In this document: positions 15,530-22,477 of the stretch, one piece after another
Layout of the letters: the number at the start of each line of letters is the position of its first letter
Numbering within the stretch: the first letter of the stretch is position 1
Virus record (IMG/VR): IMGVR_UViG_3300028025_002046
Span: 30,589 to 94,588 of that record
DNA: 64,000 nt
Reading direction: 5' to 3' (one strand)
Source: a virus
Program-made: the position numbers and the translations under genes
The notes under the pieces: generated by a model
The model's input: the letters and a program-made list of their open reading frames with translations, nothing else
Database searches by the model: none
Told to the model about the DNA's origin: nothing

Positions 15530-15651
15530 TGAAAGTTTATGTAGTTATTGAGACTTGTTGTATGCACTTTTGTGGAGTATACAAGGACAAGGCTGAGGCT
15601 GATGCCTATGCCGAAGAGAATGACTATTCCGTCTATGAGTATGACCTTTAG
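15529..15651 (+). CDS. 40-residue alpha/beta protein
   Basis: MKVYVVIETCCMHFCGVYKD then KAEADAYAEENDYSVYEYDL. Same strand-helix-strand plan as its neighbour; the YKDKAEADAYA phrase is common in small phage proteins. Confidence 0.65.
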   Translation: MKVYVVIETCCMHFCGVYKDKAEADAYAEENDYSVYEYDL

Positions 15652-15673
15652 TGTCATACCCTCACGCTATAAT
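15650..15673 (+). promoter_or_regulatory. AATGTC-type phage promoter 18 (AGTGTC variant)
   Basis: AGTGTC at 15650 overlaps the preceding stop; TATAAT 15668, same 18-nt spacing. Confidence 0.65.
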
Positions 15674-15700
15674 TGAAACACCCTAACGAAAGAGAAACTA

Positions 15701-16168
15701 ATGAAAGCAATTATCGAATCTAACTGTGTTTGTGAACCAGACGAAGAAAACCCTGAAAGCCTAAATTGCTACGGTGACTGCTGGGAATGGCAGAAAGAAG
15801 ACGTTCAGTGGATTATCGGTGAATGGGCAACTAAGAATGAAGTAGCCGAAGGACAGCCAATTCTAATTACTGGCACAAACATGAACTGGAACCATGTTTC
15901 AGGCTGGGCAACCGCAACACCAGAAACCATTCTCGATAAACTAACCTTGAACGGTGATTTTAGTTTAGAGTTTGACTTTGACCCTGATGAAAATACTTTC
16001 AATGTTGTTCGTCGTTCTCACGATGAAATGGGAGCGTTGTTTACTTTTGTAATCATGGAGCCATGCAACCAGTGTGGAGTAGGAATTCCACGAGAGATTT
16101 ATAACGAAGAACTAGGCATGTGTCTTGAATGTTCAAATGCTTACTTCAACCATGAGGATGAAGAATGA
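15701..16168 (+). CDS. 155-residue protein with CNQC...CLEC zinc site
   Basis: N-terminal cysteine cluster (CVCEPDEENPESLNCYGDCW), a central beta-rich part (about 50-115) and a C-terminal ribbon (EPCNQCGVGIP and CLECSNAYF). Very acidic. One of the larger proteins of the array. No family recognised. Confidence 0.8.
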   Translation: MKAIIESNCVCEPDEENPESLNCYGDCWEWQKEDVQWIIGEWATKNEVAEGQPILITGTNMNWNHVSGWATATPETILDKLTLNGDFSLEFDFDPDENTFNVVRRSHDEMGALFTFVIMEPCNQCGVGIPREIYNEELGMCLECSNAYFNHEDEE

Positions 16169-16224
16169 TAGAGTTTGGAGTTATCCTAATAGCGATAGGT
16201 TTGGTTATCCTACTGAATCAGTAG
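16165..16224 (+). CDS. 19-residue single-helix membrane microprotein
   Basis: MIEFGVILIAIGLVILLNQ; the ATGA overlap with the previous stop couples it. Third member of the family with 10263 and 12342. Confidence 0.5.
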   Translation: MIEFGVILIAIGLVILLNQ

Positions 16225-16228
16225 ATAC

Positions 16229-16242
16229 CCCCCGAAAGGGGG
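16229..16242 (+). terminator. GC hairpin CCCCC-GAAA-GGGGG
   Basis: 4 nt after the microprotein stop; followed by GTACG and a TTTACG box. Confidence 0.5.
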
Positions 16243-16276
16243 TACGCCCTATCGATCAGCTGCTTTACGTAGCCAT

Positions 16277-16300
16277 AATGTCAGACCCTAAATGTATAAT
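16277..16300 (+). promoter_or_regulatory. AATGTC-type phage promoter 19
   Basis: AATGTC 16277, TATAAT 16295, TTTACG 13 nt upstream. Drives 16325. Confidence 0.8.
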
Positions 16301-16324
16301 GGTATTATCAAAGAAAAGGAAACT

Positions 16325-17044
16325 ATGTCACTCATTCGCTCTAAAGACCGTAAAGTTGCTAACCAAGTAAACAAGGCTGGCAGTCAGGCTTCAATGGCTA
16401 ACACTTTTGGATTACCTAGTGGCAAGGCTTTTTCCTGCCCTGGGGCTACCTCGGTTTGTGAGACTATTTGTTACGCTGGCAAACTTGAAAAGGTATTCAA
16501 GGGTGTTCGCAATGTTTTGGTATCTAACTATGAGCAACTACTGGCAACCGATACTCTAGGCATGATTGCTTTGATTGACGAAATGATTCAAGACTTCAAG
16601 CAGGAATGTGAAAAGCGTAATGCCGATAAGTTATTCCGTATTCACTGGGACGGAGACTTCTTTAGCGAGGACTACACTAGAGCATGGAATTTTGTTATCC
16701 GCCTAAACCCTGATGTTCAATTCTGGGCTTACACTCGTTCAGACTTTGCTGTTCCAATTCTAATTGACATTCCTAACCTAGCCCTATACTTCTCTGCTGA
16801 TTCTGCTAACAAGACTTTGGCATGGGAACTAAAGCGTAAGTATGGTGTGAAACTTGCTTACCTCGCCAAAGACTTTGCTACAGGCAAGAGTGACTTCAAT
16901 GAGCAACAGGAAAAGTCTGCTGTTCCCTGCCCTGAAAACAACAAGAAGATTCCAATGATTAGCGAAAAGGGCAGTGCTTGCGTGATGTGTTCGCAGTGTG
17001 TGTTTGCTCGCAATGACATTCTGTTTAGTGCTACTAAAAAGTAG
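16325..17044 (+). CDS. Gp88-like protein
   Basis: 239 residues. The N-terminus (NKAGSQASMANTFGLPSGKA, then CPGATSVCETICYAGKLEK), the central HWDGDFFSEDYTRAW and the C-terminal cysteine cluster (CPENNKK, CVMCSQCVFARND) are the hallmarks of the phage/plasmid gp88 family. That family's biochemical role is not established; the cysteine pattern suggests an Fe-S or zinc centre. I start at MSLIRSKD, 5 nt after AAAAGGAAA, because an upstream in-frame ATG overlaps the -10. Confidence 0.85.
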   Translation: MSLIRSKDRKVANQVNKAGSQASMANTFGLPSGKAFSCPGATSVCETICYAGKLEKVFKGVRNVLVSNYEQLLATDTLGMIALIDEMIQDFKQECEKRNADKLFRIHWDGDFFSEDYTRAWNFVIRLNPDVQFWAYTRSDFAVPILIDIPNLALYFSADSANKTLAWELKRKYGVKLAYLAKDFATGKSDFNEQQEKSAVPCPENNKKIPMISEKGSACVMCSQCVFARNDILFSATKK

Positions 17045-17095
17045 TGCTAGGCAGGGTACCCCCCACCCCATAGCTGCTTTACGTTACGATGCTAA

Positions 17096-17119
17096 AATGT
17101 CCTACCCCCCCTGTATAAT
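17096..17119 (+). promoter_or_regulatory. AATGTC-type phage promoter 20
   Basis: AATGTC 17096, CTACCCCCCCTG, TATAAT 17114. Its transcript starts 140 nt before the next gene. Confidence 0.75.
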
Positions 17120-17125
17120 ATATAC

Positions 17126-17205
17126 ATAAGCAGGAAACGCAGCCCCCAAACAGAAAAAAATAATTGAACAAGTTTGAAAAATGTGCTTGACAATCTCCTG
17201 CTTAT
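17126..17205 (+). repeat. Long-range inverted repeat between two promoters
   Basis: ATAAGCAGGA (17126-17135) and TCCTGCTTAT (17196-17205) are exact inverses. The right arm lies in the spacer of the downstream TTGACA promoter. Confidence 0.55.
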
Positions 17206-17215
17206 GCCTTATAAT
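17187..17215 (+). promoter_or_regulatory. TTGACA-17-TATAAT promoter
   Basis: TTGACA 17187-17192, 17-nt spacer, TATAAT 17210-17215. Drives 17265 from a housekeeping-type promoter. Confidence 0.8.
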
Positions 17216-17264
17216 AGATACATAAGCAAAAATGTTTATGTAAACCGAATAGAAAGAAGCAAAA

Positions 17265-17411
17265 ATGACCGAAGTTACTGTTGGCTCACAGTTCGCAACC
17301 CAGAAGTCTGGCGTTGTTGGTATTGTTCAGGAAGTTGTAATCAACAAGAACGGCTCTCAGCGTGTTCGCCTTGATGTAAACGGAACTGACCGCTGGACTA
17401 CTGTAAAGTAA
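17265..17411 (+). CDS. 48-residue beta-rich protein
   Basis: MTEVTVGSQFATQKSGVVGI, ending RVRLDVNGTDRWTTVK. The KSGVxGxVxEVV and RVRLDVNGxxRWTTV phrases read as a small SH3-like barrel and look conserved. It has both a phage-type and a housekeeping-type promoter, which suggests expression early and late. Confidence 0.75.
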   Translation: MTEVTVGSQFATQKSGVVGIVQEVVINKNGSQRVRLDVNGTDRWTTVK

Positions 17412-17520
17412 TTCACCAATCCTGAGTATGATTTCAAACTGCTCACAACATTGTAAATAGGTTCGTTATCCATAATTGTGGCTCGTAGAGATAACCAATA
17501 AGCACCCACTCCCTATCTAT

Positions 17521-17544
17521 AATGTCTTACCCCCACGCTATAAT
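17521..17544 (+). promoter_or_regulatory. AATGTC-type phage promoter 21
   Basis: AATGTC 17521, TATAAT 17539. Drives 17575. Confidence 0.8.
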
Positions 17545-17574
17545 AGAGTTACAACCCAAACAAAGGAAGATAAA

Positions 17575-18012
17575 ATGGCAAGAGCCGTATCAGTAAAAAT
17601 CCCAACTATCAAAGTCATTGAGATGATTGAGAACAAGTTGGCAGAGATGAACAAGGTAGTCAAGGAATACCCTGCCCTACTAGCAACCTACAACAAGGCT
17701 AACAAGGAATACACCAAAGCCCTTGCTGAGTTGGTTGGCAAGAACTCTAACAAGATTGTTGCTTATCGTGATTTCGATTGGACTAGCGACCAGATTGCTC
17801 TGTCTAGCGACTATCGTGGCTCTGCCCAGATTTATGTTGGCAAGGGTCTAACAAGCAAGATTGGCGACAAGCCAGAAAAGCCAGAAGACCCAGACAACTA
17901 CACTTTCAAGCAGAACTTAGAGCAGTTGGAAAAGACCTTGAAGTTGCTTCGTATGACCGAACAGGAAAGCGTTTCTGCCTCAACCTACAACTCTGTCTTA
18001 GACCTAATCTAA
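17575..18012 (+). CDS. 145-residue coiled-coil protein
   Basis: MARAVSVKIPTIKVIEMIEN leads into a helical hairpin (about 15-60), a beta segment (IALSSDYRGSAQIYVGKGL) and a second helix (about 115-135, FKQNLEQLEKTLKLL). No catalytic motif seen. Start chosen at 17575 with AAAGGAAG upstream. Unknown function. Confidence 0.75.
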   Translation: MARAVSVKIPTIKVIEMIENKLAEMNKVVKEYPALLATYNKANKEYTKALAELVGKNSNKIVAYRDFDWTSDQIALSSDYRGSAQIYVGKGLTSKIGDKPEKPEDPDNYTFKQNLEQLEKTLKLLRMTEQESVSASTYNSVLDLI

Positions 18013-18018
18013 GATAAG

Positions 18019-18119
18019 CACCTAAGCAAGTGTCTAAAAGGCTTAGTAAACACCTTACTCTCTGTTGCTCGCAAGGGTATTCATAATAAGGTTTTTATAC
18101 ACCTAAGCAAGTGTCTAAA
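18019..18119 (+). repeat. Two 20-nt direct repeats, each forming its own hairpin
   Basis: CACCTAAGCAAGTGTCTAAA at 18019-18038 and 18100-18119. After the first, GCTTAG pairs with CTAAGC; after the second, TGCTTA pairs with TAAGCA. Part of a 269-nt gene-free stretch (18013-18281) that also holds a strong terminator. Confidence 0.5.
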
Positions 18120-18127
18120 CTGCTTAC

Positions 18128-18174
18128 AATCCCCCTGTGAAGTATCTGGATAGATACTGGTTAGCAGGGGGATT
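18128..18174 (+). terminator. Strong two-stem terminator
   Basis: AATCCCCCTG (18128-18137) pairs with CAGGGGGATT (18165-18174) over 10 bp, enclosing a 7-bp AGTATCT/AGATACT stem; CTTGCT follows. Confidence 0.65.
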
Positions 18175-18181
18175 CTTGCTA

Positions 18182-18196
18182 CCCCAGGAGCTGGGG
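18182..18196 (+). terminator. Hairpin CCCCAG-GAG-CTGGGG
   Basis: 6-bp stem ending in the GGTACC core, immediately after the stronger terminator. Confidence 0.4.
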
Positions 18197-18230
18197 GTAC
18201 CCCCCCTACCCACTAAGCCCTTTACGTTAT

Positions 18231-18254
18231 AATGTCTTACCCCCCTGTTATAAT
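18231..18254 (+). promoter_or_regulatory. AATGTC-type phage promoter 22
   Basis: AATGTC 18231, TATAAT 18249; TTTACG only 10 nt upstream. Drives 18282-18920. Confidence 0.8.
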
Positions 18255-18281
18255 TGACCTATCACAAAGAAAAGGAAAACT

Positions 18282-18509
18282 ATGAAACACGAAACAACCC
18301 TTTACACCTACACCAACAAAGCCTATGTTACTGAGTATGGCGATTTCGCAGCCGAAGGCTCTTGCCTTACTTTTGATTCTTCACTACTCTCTAACTCACA
18401 ATGGCAGTTAGTAGATGAGTTGCCAGATTCACAAAAGTTTGAGTATGTCTTGGCTATCCTTGACGGAGAAGAAGATGTTATTCGTGAGATTGAAAGCGAG
18501 AATAAATAA
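18282..18509 (+). CDS. 75-residue acidic protein
   Basis: MKHETTLYTYTNKAYVTEYG, ending LAILDGEEDVIREIESENK. Ribosome site AAAAGGAAAA. First of four genes joined by TAATG overlaps. Unknown function. Confidence 0.7.
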   Translation: MKHETTLYTYTNKAYVTEYGDFAAEGSCLTFDSSLLSNSQWQLVDELPDSQKFEYVLAILDGEEDVIREIESENK

Positions 18510-18604
18510 TGTTTGATGATGTAATCGCTATGGACATAGTGGAACAACTAACCGAAGAACAACTAGACCAACTAATCGCAATACTAGAAGGAGCAGGTTA
18601 CTAA
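18509..18604 (+). CDS. 31-residue acidic helical microprotein
   Basis: MFDDVIAMDIVEQLTEEQLD, then QLIAILEGAGY. An amphipathic helix with a TEEQLDQLI phrase; both ends overlap neighbours by TAATG, which supports translation. Confidence 0.55.
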   Translation: MFDDVIAMDIVEQLTEEQLDQLIAILEGAGY

Positions 18605-18750
18605 TGTTTATTCCAAACTTAGCAATACTACTAGACGAAATCAAACAGGCAGAGAAATCTTCCAAACTTGAAGGTGTTGTGTCTTACGCTAGTGGCTATG
18701 AAGATGGCTTGCGTATGGCATTAGACATTTTGGAAGGAAGGGTAGAGTAA
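18604..18750 (+). CDS. 48-residue helical protein
   Basis: MFIPNLAILLDEIKQAEKSS, then VVSYASGYEDGLRMALDIL. The YxxGYEDGLRxAL phrase is frequent in short phage proteins. Coupled on both sides. Confidence 0.65.
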   Translation: MFIPNLAILLDEIKQAEKSSKLEGVVSYASGYEDGLRMALDILEGRVE

Positions 18751-18920
18751 TGGAAAAGATTACTGTTAGTCTTAGGTTTGAATACTACCCTGAAGAAGAC
18801 CACGCAGAATTGTTTGAAGACATGACTGAAGATGAAATGATTCGCTATGCTAAAGAAATGGCTTGTGAAGATATAGTCAGTGGAGATGTTTGGGAATGGC
18901 TAGAAGTTTCGGTAGAGTAA
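18750..18920 (+). CDS. 56-residue acidic protein
   Basis: MEKITVSLRFEYYPEEDHAE, ending DVWEWLEVSVE. Strand followed by acidic helix; last gene of the coupled set. Unknown function. Confidence 0.65.
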   Translation: MEKITVSLRFEYYPEEDHAELFEDMTEDEMIRYAKEMACEDIVSGDVWEWLEVSVE

Positions 18921-18944
18921 AATGTCAGACCCTACCAGTATAAT
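18921..18944 (+). promoter_or_regulatory. AATGTC-type phage promoter 23
   Basis: AATGTC starts the base after a stop codon; TATAAT 18939. Drives 18971. Confidence 0.8.
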
Positions 18945-18970
18945 TAGACTATCAACGAAAGGAAACACTA

Positions 18971-19462
18971 ATGGGAACTCGTAATCTAACTAAGGTAATT
19001 GACAAAGACGGAGTAACTAAGGTTGCTCAATACGGACAATGGGACGGCTACCCTAGCGGACAGGGTATCAACGCTCTTCTACACGCCTACAATCACAGGC
19101 AGATTGAAAGCAAGTTGCCTAGACTACACTTTCTAACCGACAGCGAGATTGAGAACATCAACTCACTACTATCGGCAAGCGGACAGCCAATTAGCGAAGT
19201 CTATCCTACCCTATCTCGTGATACCTGTGCGGACATTCTAGGCTATGTCGCTTGGTCTAATGATGTATTCCTAGTGGATAGTAGCGACTTTGAGAATGAC
19301 GAATTGTTTTGTGAAGCAGTTTACACGCTAGACTTTCAAAAGAAAAAGTTTATCTCTACTTATGGTGGACACACCTTAGAGTTTGAGTTGGACGACCTAC
19401 CAGAACCGAAAGAGTTTTTGGCAGATTGGGCGTATGAACTAAATCCTGGTGTGGTGGGCTAA
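18971..19462 (+). CDS. 163-residue conserved phage protein (MGTRNLT family)
   Basis: The opening MGTRNLTKVIDKDGVTKVAQ and YGQWDGYPSGQG are a recognisable signature found in many phage and some bacterial small proteins of unknown role. It ends in an acidic region (LEFELDDLPEPKEFL). No enzyme motif. Monocistronic; ribosome site CGAAAGG. Confidence 0.8.
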   Translation: MGTRNLTKVIDKDGVTKVAQYGQWDGYPSGQGINALLHAYNHRQIESKLPRLHFLTDSEIENINSLLSASGQPISEVYPTLSRDTCADILGYVAWSNDVFLVDSSDFENDELFCEAVYTLDFQKKKFISTYGGHTLEFELDDLPEPKEFLADWAYELNPGVVG

Positions 19463-19468
19463 CGCTCA

Positions 19469-19480
19469 CCCCTAGGGGGT
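19469..19480 (+). terminator. GC hairpin CACCCCTAGGGGGT
   Basis: Short GC palindrome running into GTACC, 7 nt after the stop codon. Confidence 0.4.
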
Positions 19481-19511
19481 ACCGCCCAAGATCCAAGCTG
19501 TTTACGACTAT

Positions 19512-19535
19512 AATGTCAGACCCCCAATGTATAAT
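19512..19535 (+). promoter_or_regulatory. AATGTC-type phage promoter 24
   Basis: AATGTC 19512, TATAAT 19530; TTTACG 19501. Drives 19560. Confidence 0.8.
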
Positions 19536-19559
19536 GGAACTATCAACGAAAGGGAAACA

Positions 19560-19721
19560 ATGAGCGAGTATGTAGCAGTAGACATTTATGACCGTATGGA
19601 GGCTAACGCCAACGACCTTGGTGGTAGCGTTGAGGAAGACCTAGCAGAGATTCTTGCGTCTGGTGACCTAAGTGCTTTTGAAGACTACTTTGGCGACACA
19701 GACCCATTTGAATTCCTATAA
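19560..19721 (+). CDS. 53-residue acidic protein, tail shared with 25624
   Basis: MSEYVAVDIYDRMEANANDL, then LAEILASGDLSAFEDYFGD. The ending resembles that of the protein at 25624 (LDDIFMEGDLEAFEDPEE). Start placed after CGAAAGGGAAAC; an earlier in-frame ATG is inside the -10. Confidence 0.65.
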   Translation: MSEYVAVDIYDRMEANANDLGGSVEEDLAEILASGDLSAFEDYFGDTDPFEFL

Positions 19722-19743
19722 TGTCCTACCCCACCTGTATAAT
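19720..19743 (+). promoter_or_regulatory. AATGTC-type phage promoter 25
   Basis: AATGTC 19720 overlaps a TAA stop; TATAAT 19738. Drives 19768. Confidence 0.8.
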
Positions 19744-19767
19744 AGAAACATCAACGAAAGGTAAAGA

Positions 19768-20247
19768 ATGAACGAGAATGAAAACACAGATAACATTGGC
19801 AATTTTGGTGAGTATAATGCTGTTCCTGTTGAACCAATAGTCCACCCTTCCCTAGCAAAATTGTATGACGAGATTGCTGACCTAAAAGAAAAGTTGGTTC
19901 ACTCAACTACCATTGCGAGCGAAGCACAAACTCGTTTGCGTGAACAGCAGAGCGAGTATCGTGAGAACGAGGGCAAACTTCAAGACATTCTAATTGAAGC
20001 ACTTGGAGATGAAGAAATTGACAAAGATGTAGCAGACAAGATTGCCGAACTCTATGGTCTTGACCTACGCAAGGTATTCTCTATCAACATTCAGGTTGTT
20101 GTAAATGTTGAAGTGTCTGCTCCTGTTGGAACTGACCCTAGCGACATTGTAGATAATGTTGGCTTTGGCTATGGCGGTATCACCTACTCTGGTATTGGTG
20201 ATTTGGAAAGCGACCATTGGGAAATTGACGACTGGGAAGAAGTGTAG
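19768..20247 (+). CDS. 159-residue protein with coiled coil
   Basis: An N-terminal acidic stretch, a coiled coil at about 28-75 (LYDEIADLKEKLVHS, then TRLREQQSEYREN) and a beta-rich C-terminal half (INIQVVVNVEVSAPVG) with a DWEEV end. No family recognised. Ribosome site CGAAAGG. Confidence 0.75.
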   Translation: MNENENTDNIGNFGEYNAVPVEPIVHPSLAKLYDEIADLKEKLVHSTTIASEAQTRLREQQSEYRENEGKLQDILIEALGDEEIDKDVADKIAELYGLDLRKVFSINIQVVVNVEVSAPVGTDPSDIVDNVGFGYGGITYSGIGDLESDHWEIDDWEEV

Positions 20248-20386
20248 GGTAAACCTTTCCCCTACCAGTGCTGGGTATCACTATAAACTACCCCCACATG
20301 GGCGTACCCCTCCCTGCCCCAAGATCCATTTACGATAGCTTTAAGAAATCTCCAGAAAATTCCCCAAAACTTTTTGCTAAATAGTA

Positions 20387-20415
20387 TTGACAAACAGAGT
20401 GTTTGCCTGTATAAT
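20387..20415 (+). promoter_or_regulatory. TTGACA-17-TATAAT promoter
   Basis: TTGACA 20387-20392 and TATAAT 20410-20415. A fully canonical promoter, replacing the AATGTC type in front of the DUF932 gene. Confidence 0.85.
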
Positions 20416-20457
20416 TAGACTATACACAAATCAACCACTAACAGAAAGAGAACCCCT

Positions 20458-21474
20458 ATGGCTCACGAACTAGAACAAGGCGAGAATGGCGAAGTTGCTT
20501 TTGCTTCGCTACGCCAACCTGCTTGGCACAATCTAGGCACTGTCTTTGAAGAGCAGGTCAATACAGCAGAGATGCTGAAACTTGCTCACCTTGATAATTG
20601 GAATGTTCGTCTTGAAGATGTAACCATTCCAGAAAACTTTGAGAGCGACAAAAACTATTCGTTCGTTACTCGCACTAACCCTTTTGATAACACCAAGAAT
20701 GATGTTCTCGGCGTTGTCGGTGAGCGTTATGTTCCCCTACAAAACGAAGACCTATTTTCGTTTGGCGACAACCTGCTAGACGGCGGTGGTCGTTGGGAAA
20801 CCGCTGGCTCAATCAAGGGTGGTCGTCAGGTGTTCGGCTCTATCGCTTTGGCTGATAGCATTACCCTAGACCCTAATGGTCGTGCTGATAAGATTGATAA
20901 CTATCTTCTAATCAACACTTCTCACGACGGAAGCATTGCTATTCAGGCAAGTATCACGCCTGTTCGTGTTGTATGTGCTAACACTCTCAACCTTGCTCTA
21001 TCTTCATTCAAGGGCAAGAAAGCAGCGAAGCAGACTTTCAAAATCCGCCACACTTCAACTGCCGAAGGTAAAATCGCAGTTGCTCGTGAAGCACTAGGTC
21101 TTGCCAAGACTTACCTAGACGAGTTTTCTCTTATGGCTAACGCTATGATTGAAAAGGAAATCACTAAGGCTGACTTTGATAAGATTGTCGCTCTTGCTTA
21201 CCCTGCTCCTGAAAAAGACGCTAAGGGTTCATTCAAGAAATACGACAGCAAGATTGACCTGCTAAACGACATTTATGTTGGGCAATTCAATGACACCATT
21301 TCTGGAACTGCTTGGGGAGCATACAACGCTCTAACCGAACGCCTAGACTGGTATCGCTCTGCTCGTGGTGGAAGCAACGAGAGTATCTACGCTTCTGCTT
21401 CTGGCTTTGACCCTGTAATCAACGCAGAGAAGAACCGCTTGATGAAGATTGTTCAACAGGTTGTAATGGCGTAA
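20458..21474 (+). CDS. DUF932 (TIGR03299) phage/plasmid-like protein
   Basis: 338 residues. Typical features are the early 'ASLRQPAWHNLGTVF' motif, GERYVPLQNEDLFSFGDNLL (about 88-108), the HDGSIAIQASITPVRVVCANT segment (about 158-178) and a C-terminal WGAYNALTERLDWYRSARGG. DUF932 proteins occur widely in phages and conjugative plasmids, next to recombination or anti-defence genes, and their activity is unknown. Largest gene of the small-gene region. Confidence 0.9.
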   Translation: MAHELEQGENGEVAFASLRQPAWHNLGTVFEEQVNTAEMLKLAHLDNWNVRLEDVTIPENFESDKNYSFVTRTNPFDNTKNDVLGVVGERYVPLQNEDLFSFGDNLLDGGGRWETAGSIKGGRQVFGSIALADSITLDPNGRADKIDNYLLINTSHDGSIAIQASITPVRVVCANTLNLALSSFKGKKAAKQTFKIRHTSTAEGKIAVAREALGLAKTYLDEFSLMANAMIEKEITKADFDKIVALAYPAPEKDAKGSFKKYDSKIDLLNDIYVGQFNDTISGTAWGAYNALTERLDWYRSARGGSNESIYASASGFDPVINAEKNRLMKIVQQVVMA

Positions 21475-21568
21475 GCCATTCTCCCTTGCTCCTGGCAGTA
21501 AAATGTCAGGGGTATAGGGGGTACCCAGCTATCGATCTTATTTACGACACACCTTACGATATCCCTAT

Positions 21569-21592
21569 AATGTCATACCCTACCCTTATAAT
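21569..21592 (+). promoter_or_regulatory. AATGTC-type phage promoter 26
   Basis: AATGTC 21569, TATAAT 21587, TTTACG 21540. Drives 21622-22138. Confidence 0.8.
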
Positions 21593-21621
21593 AGATACAT
21601 AACCCGAAGAAAGGAAAAGCA

Positions 21622-21807
21622 ATGCCTAAATACCAAATAGAAATGATGATTGAATTCTCTGGTGAGATTGAAGCAGACAACGAAGAACACGCAGAACAAC
21701 TTGCTTGGACGAGTTGGGGAGATACAATGGATAGCCCTATCGTTTATGACGGTGTTTATTCAATTGAAGTAGAAGCAGTAGACGAAGAAGAAGACGAGGA
21801 AGACTAA
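21622..21807 (+). CDS. 61-residue acidic alpha/beta protein
   Basis: MPKYQIEMMIEFSGEIEADN, then EEHAEQLAWTSWGD, ending EAVDEEEDEED. Proteins at 22152 and 23971 share the strand, an EADN/TANSEEEA helix and an acidic end, so this is a small paralogous family. Unknown function. Confidence 0.7.
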   Translation: MPKYQIEMMIEFSGEIEADNEEHAEQLAWTSWGDTMDSPIVYDGVYSIEVEAVDEEEDEED

Positions 21808-22052
21808 TGGGAGCAAGAATAAATCCAGACGACATTCAGTTTCGTAAAGACGCTGACTACTATATGGACCCTATCGGTCTAGCAGTCATCCTTATTGAAG
21901 AGATGATTGACTGGGGTATTGAACGAGACCGAATGATTGTTGAGAAACTACCAGAAGAACACATTTGGTATTTTGATGGTCTACTCCGTCGAACAGAAAC
22001 TATCCTAGACAGACTAGGTGTAGAGAACATTCCAGTAGTAGGTGATTGCTAA
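21807..22052 (+). CDS. 81-residue acidic helical protein
   Basis: MGARINPDDIQFRKDADYYM, then LAVILIEEMIDWGIERDRM. Mainly helical. Coupled by TAATG to both neighbours. Unknown function. Confidence 0.7.
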   Translation: MGARINPDDIQFRKDADYYMDPIGLAVILIEEMIDWGIERDRMIVEKLPEEHIWYFDGLLRRTETILDRLGVENIPVVGDC

Positions 22053-22138
22053 TGAGTGATTGTATTGAGAATGATAACGGACGTTGTATGTTCTGTGGTG
22101 CTATAATGTCTGACCCTACCGCTATAATTGAAGCCTAA
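22052..22138 (+). CDS. 28-residue cysteine microprotein overlapping a promoter
   Basis: MSDCIENDNGRCMFCGAIMS, then DPTAIIEA. Its codons contain the whole of promoter 27, so the last 12 residues are a translation of promoter DNA. Coupled upstream by TAATG. Confidence 0.5.
   Translation: MSDCIENDNGRCMFCGAIMSDPTAIIEA
22105..22128 (+). promoter_or_regulatory. AATGTC-type phage promoter 27 (inside a gene)
   Basis: AATGTC 22105, TATAAT 22123. Drives 22152 and the following coupled genes. Confidence 0.75.
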
Positions 22139-22151
22139 CCAAAGGAGAACA

Positions 22152-22325
22152 ATGTCTAAAACCTATCAAGTAGAATACAATGCTGTCTATTGGGTAACTG
22201 CCAATAGCGAAGAAGAAGCAATTGAGTTGGCTATTGAAGAACACGAACAAATGCCTAATGGCGATTGGGAAGCAATGATAGACCCTTATGACAGCGACAA
22301 CTTCAACACACTAGGAGAGAAATGA
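22152..22325 (+). CDS. 57-residue acidic alpha/beta protein
   Basis: MSKTYQVEYNAVYWVTANSE, EEAIELAIEEHEQMP. Family of 21622 and 23971. Start after AAAGGAGAAC. Its stop overlaps the next start (AATGA). Confidence 0.7.
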   Translation: MSKTYQVEYNAVYWVTANSEEEAIELAIEEHEQMPNGDWEAMIDPYDSDNFNTLGEK

Positions 22326-22477
22326 CACAACTAGAAAGCCTACTAGAAGAAAAGGCAGAACTGCTTCAAGACTTTGAAGATGTAAAGAATATGCTAAGTG
22401 ATTCAGGACACGACCTATTCCTAAACAGGATAGATATGCTTGACAGTATGATTGAGATTGAGTTGAACAATGCCTAA
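22322..22477 (+). CDS. 51-residue helical protein
   Basis: MTQLESLLEEKAELLQDFED, then a second helix (LFLNRIDMLDSMIEIEL). Looks like a two-helix coiled-coil dimer. GGAGAG upstream. Unknown function. Confidence 0.65.
   Translation: MTQLESLLEEKAELLQDFEDVKNMLSDSGHDLFLNRIDMLDSMIEIELNNA

Noticed and set aside
17181-17225. 14-codon ORF MCLTISCLCLIIDT
   Set aside because: It coincides with the TTGACA-TATAAT promoter and has no ribosome site.
21490-21520. Another AATGTC promoter near 21501
   Set aside because: AATGTC is followed by AGGGG and lacks a -10-like hexamer 18 nt downstream.
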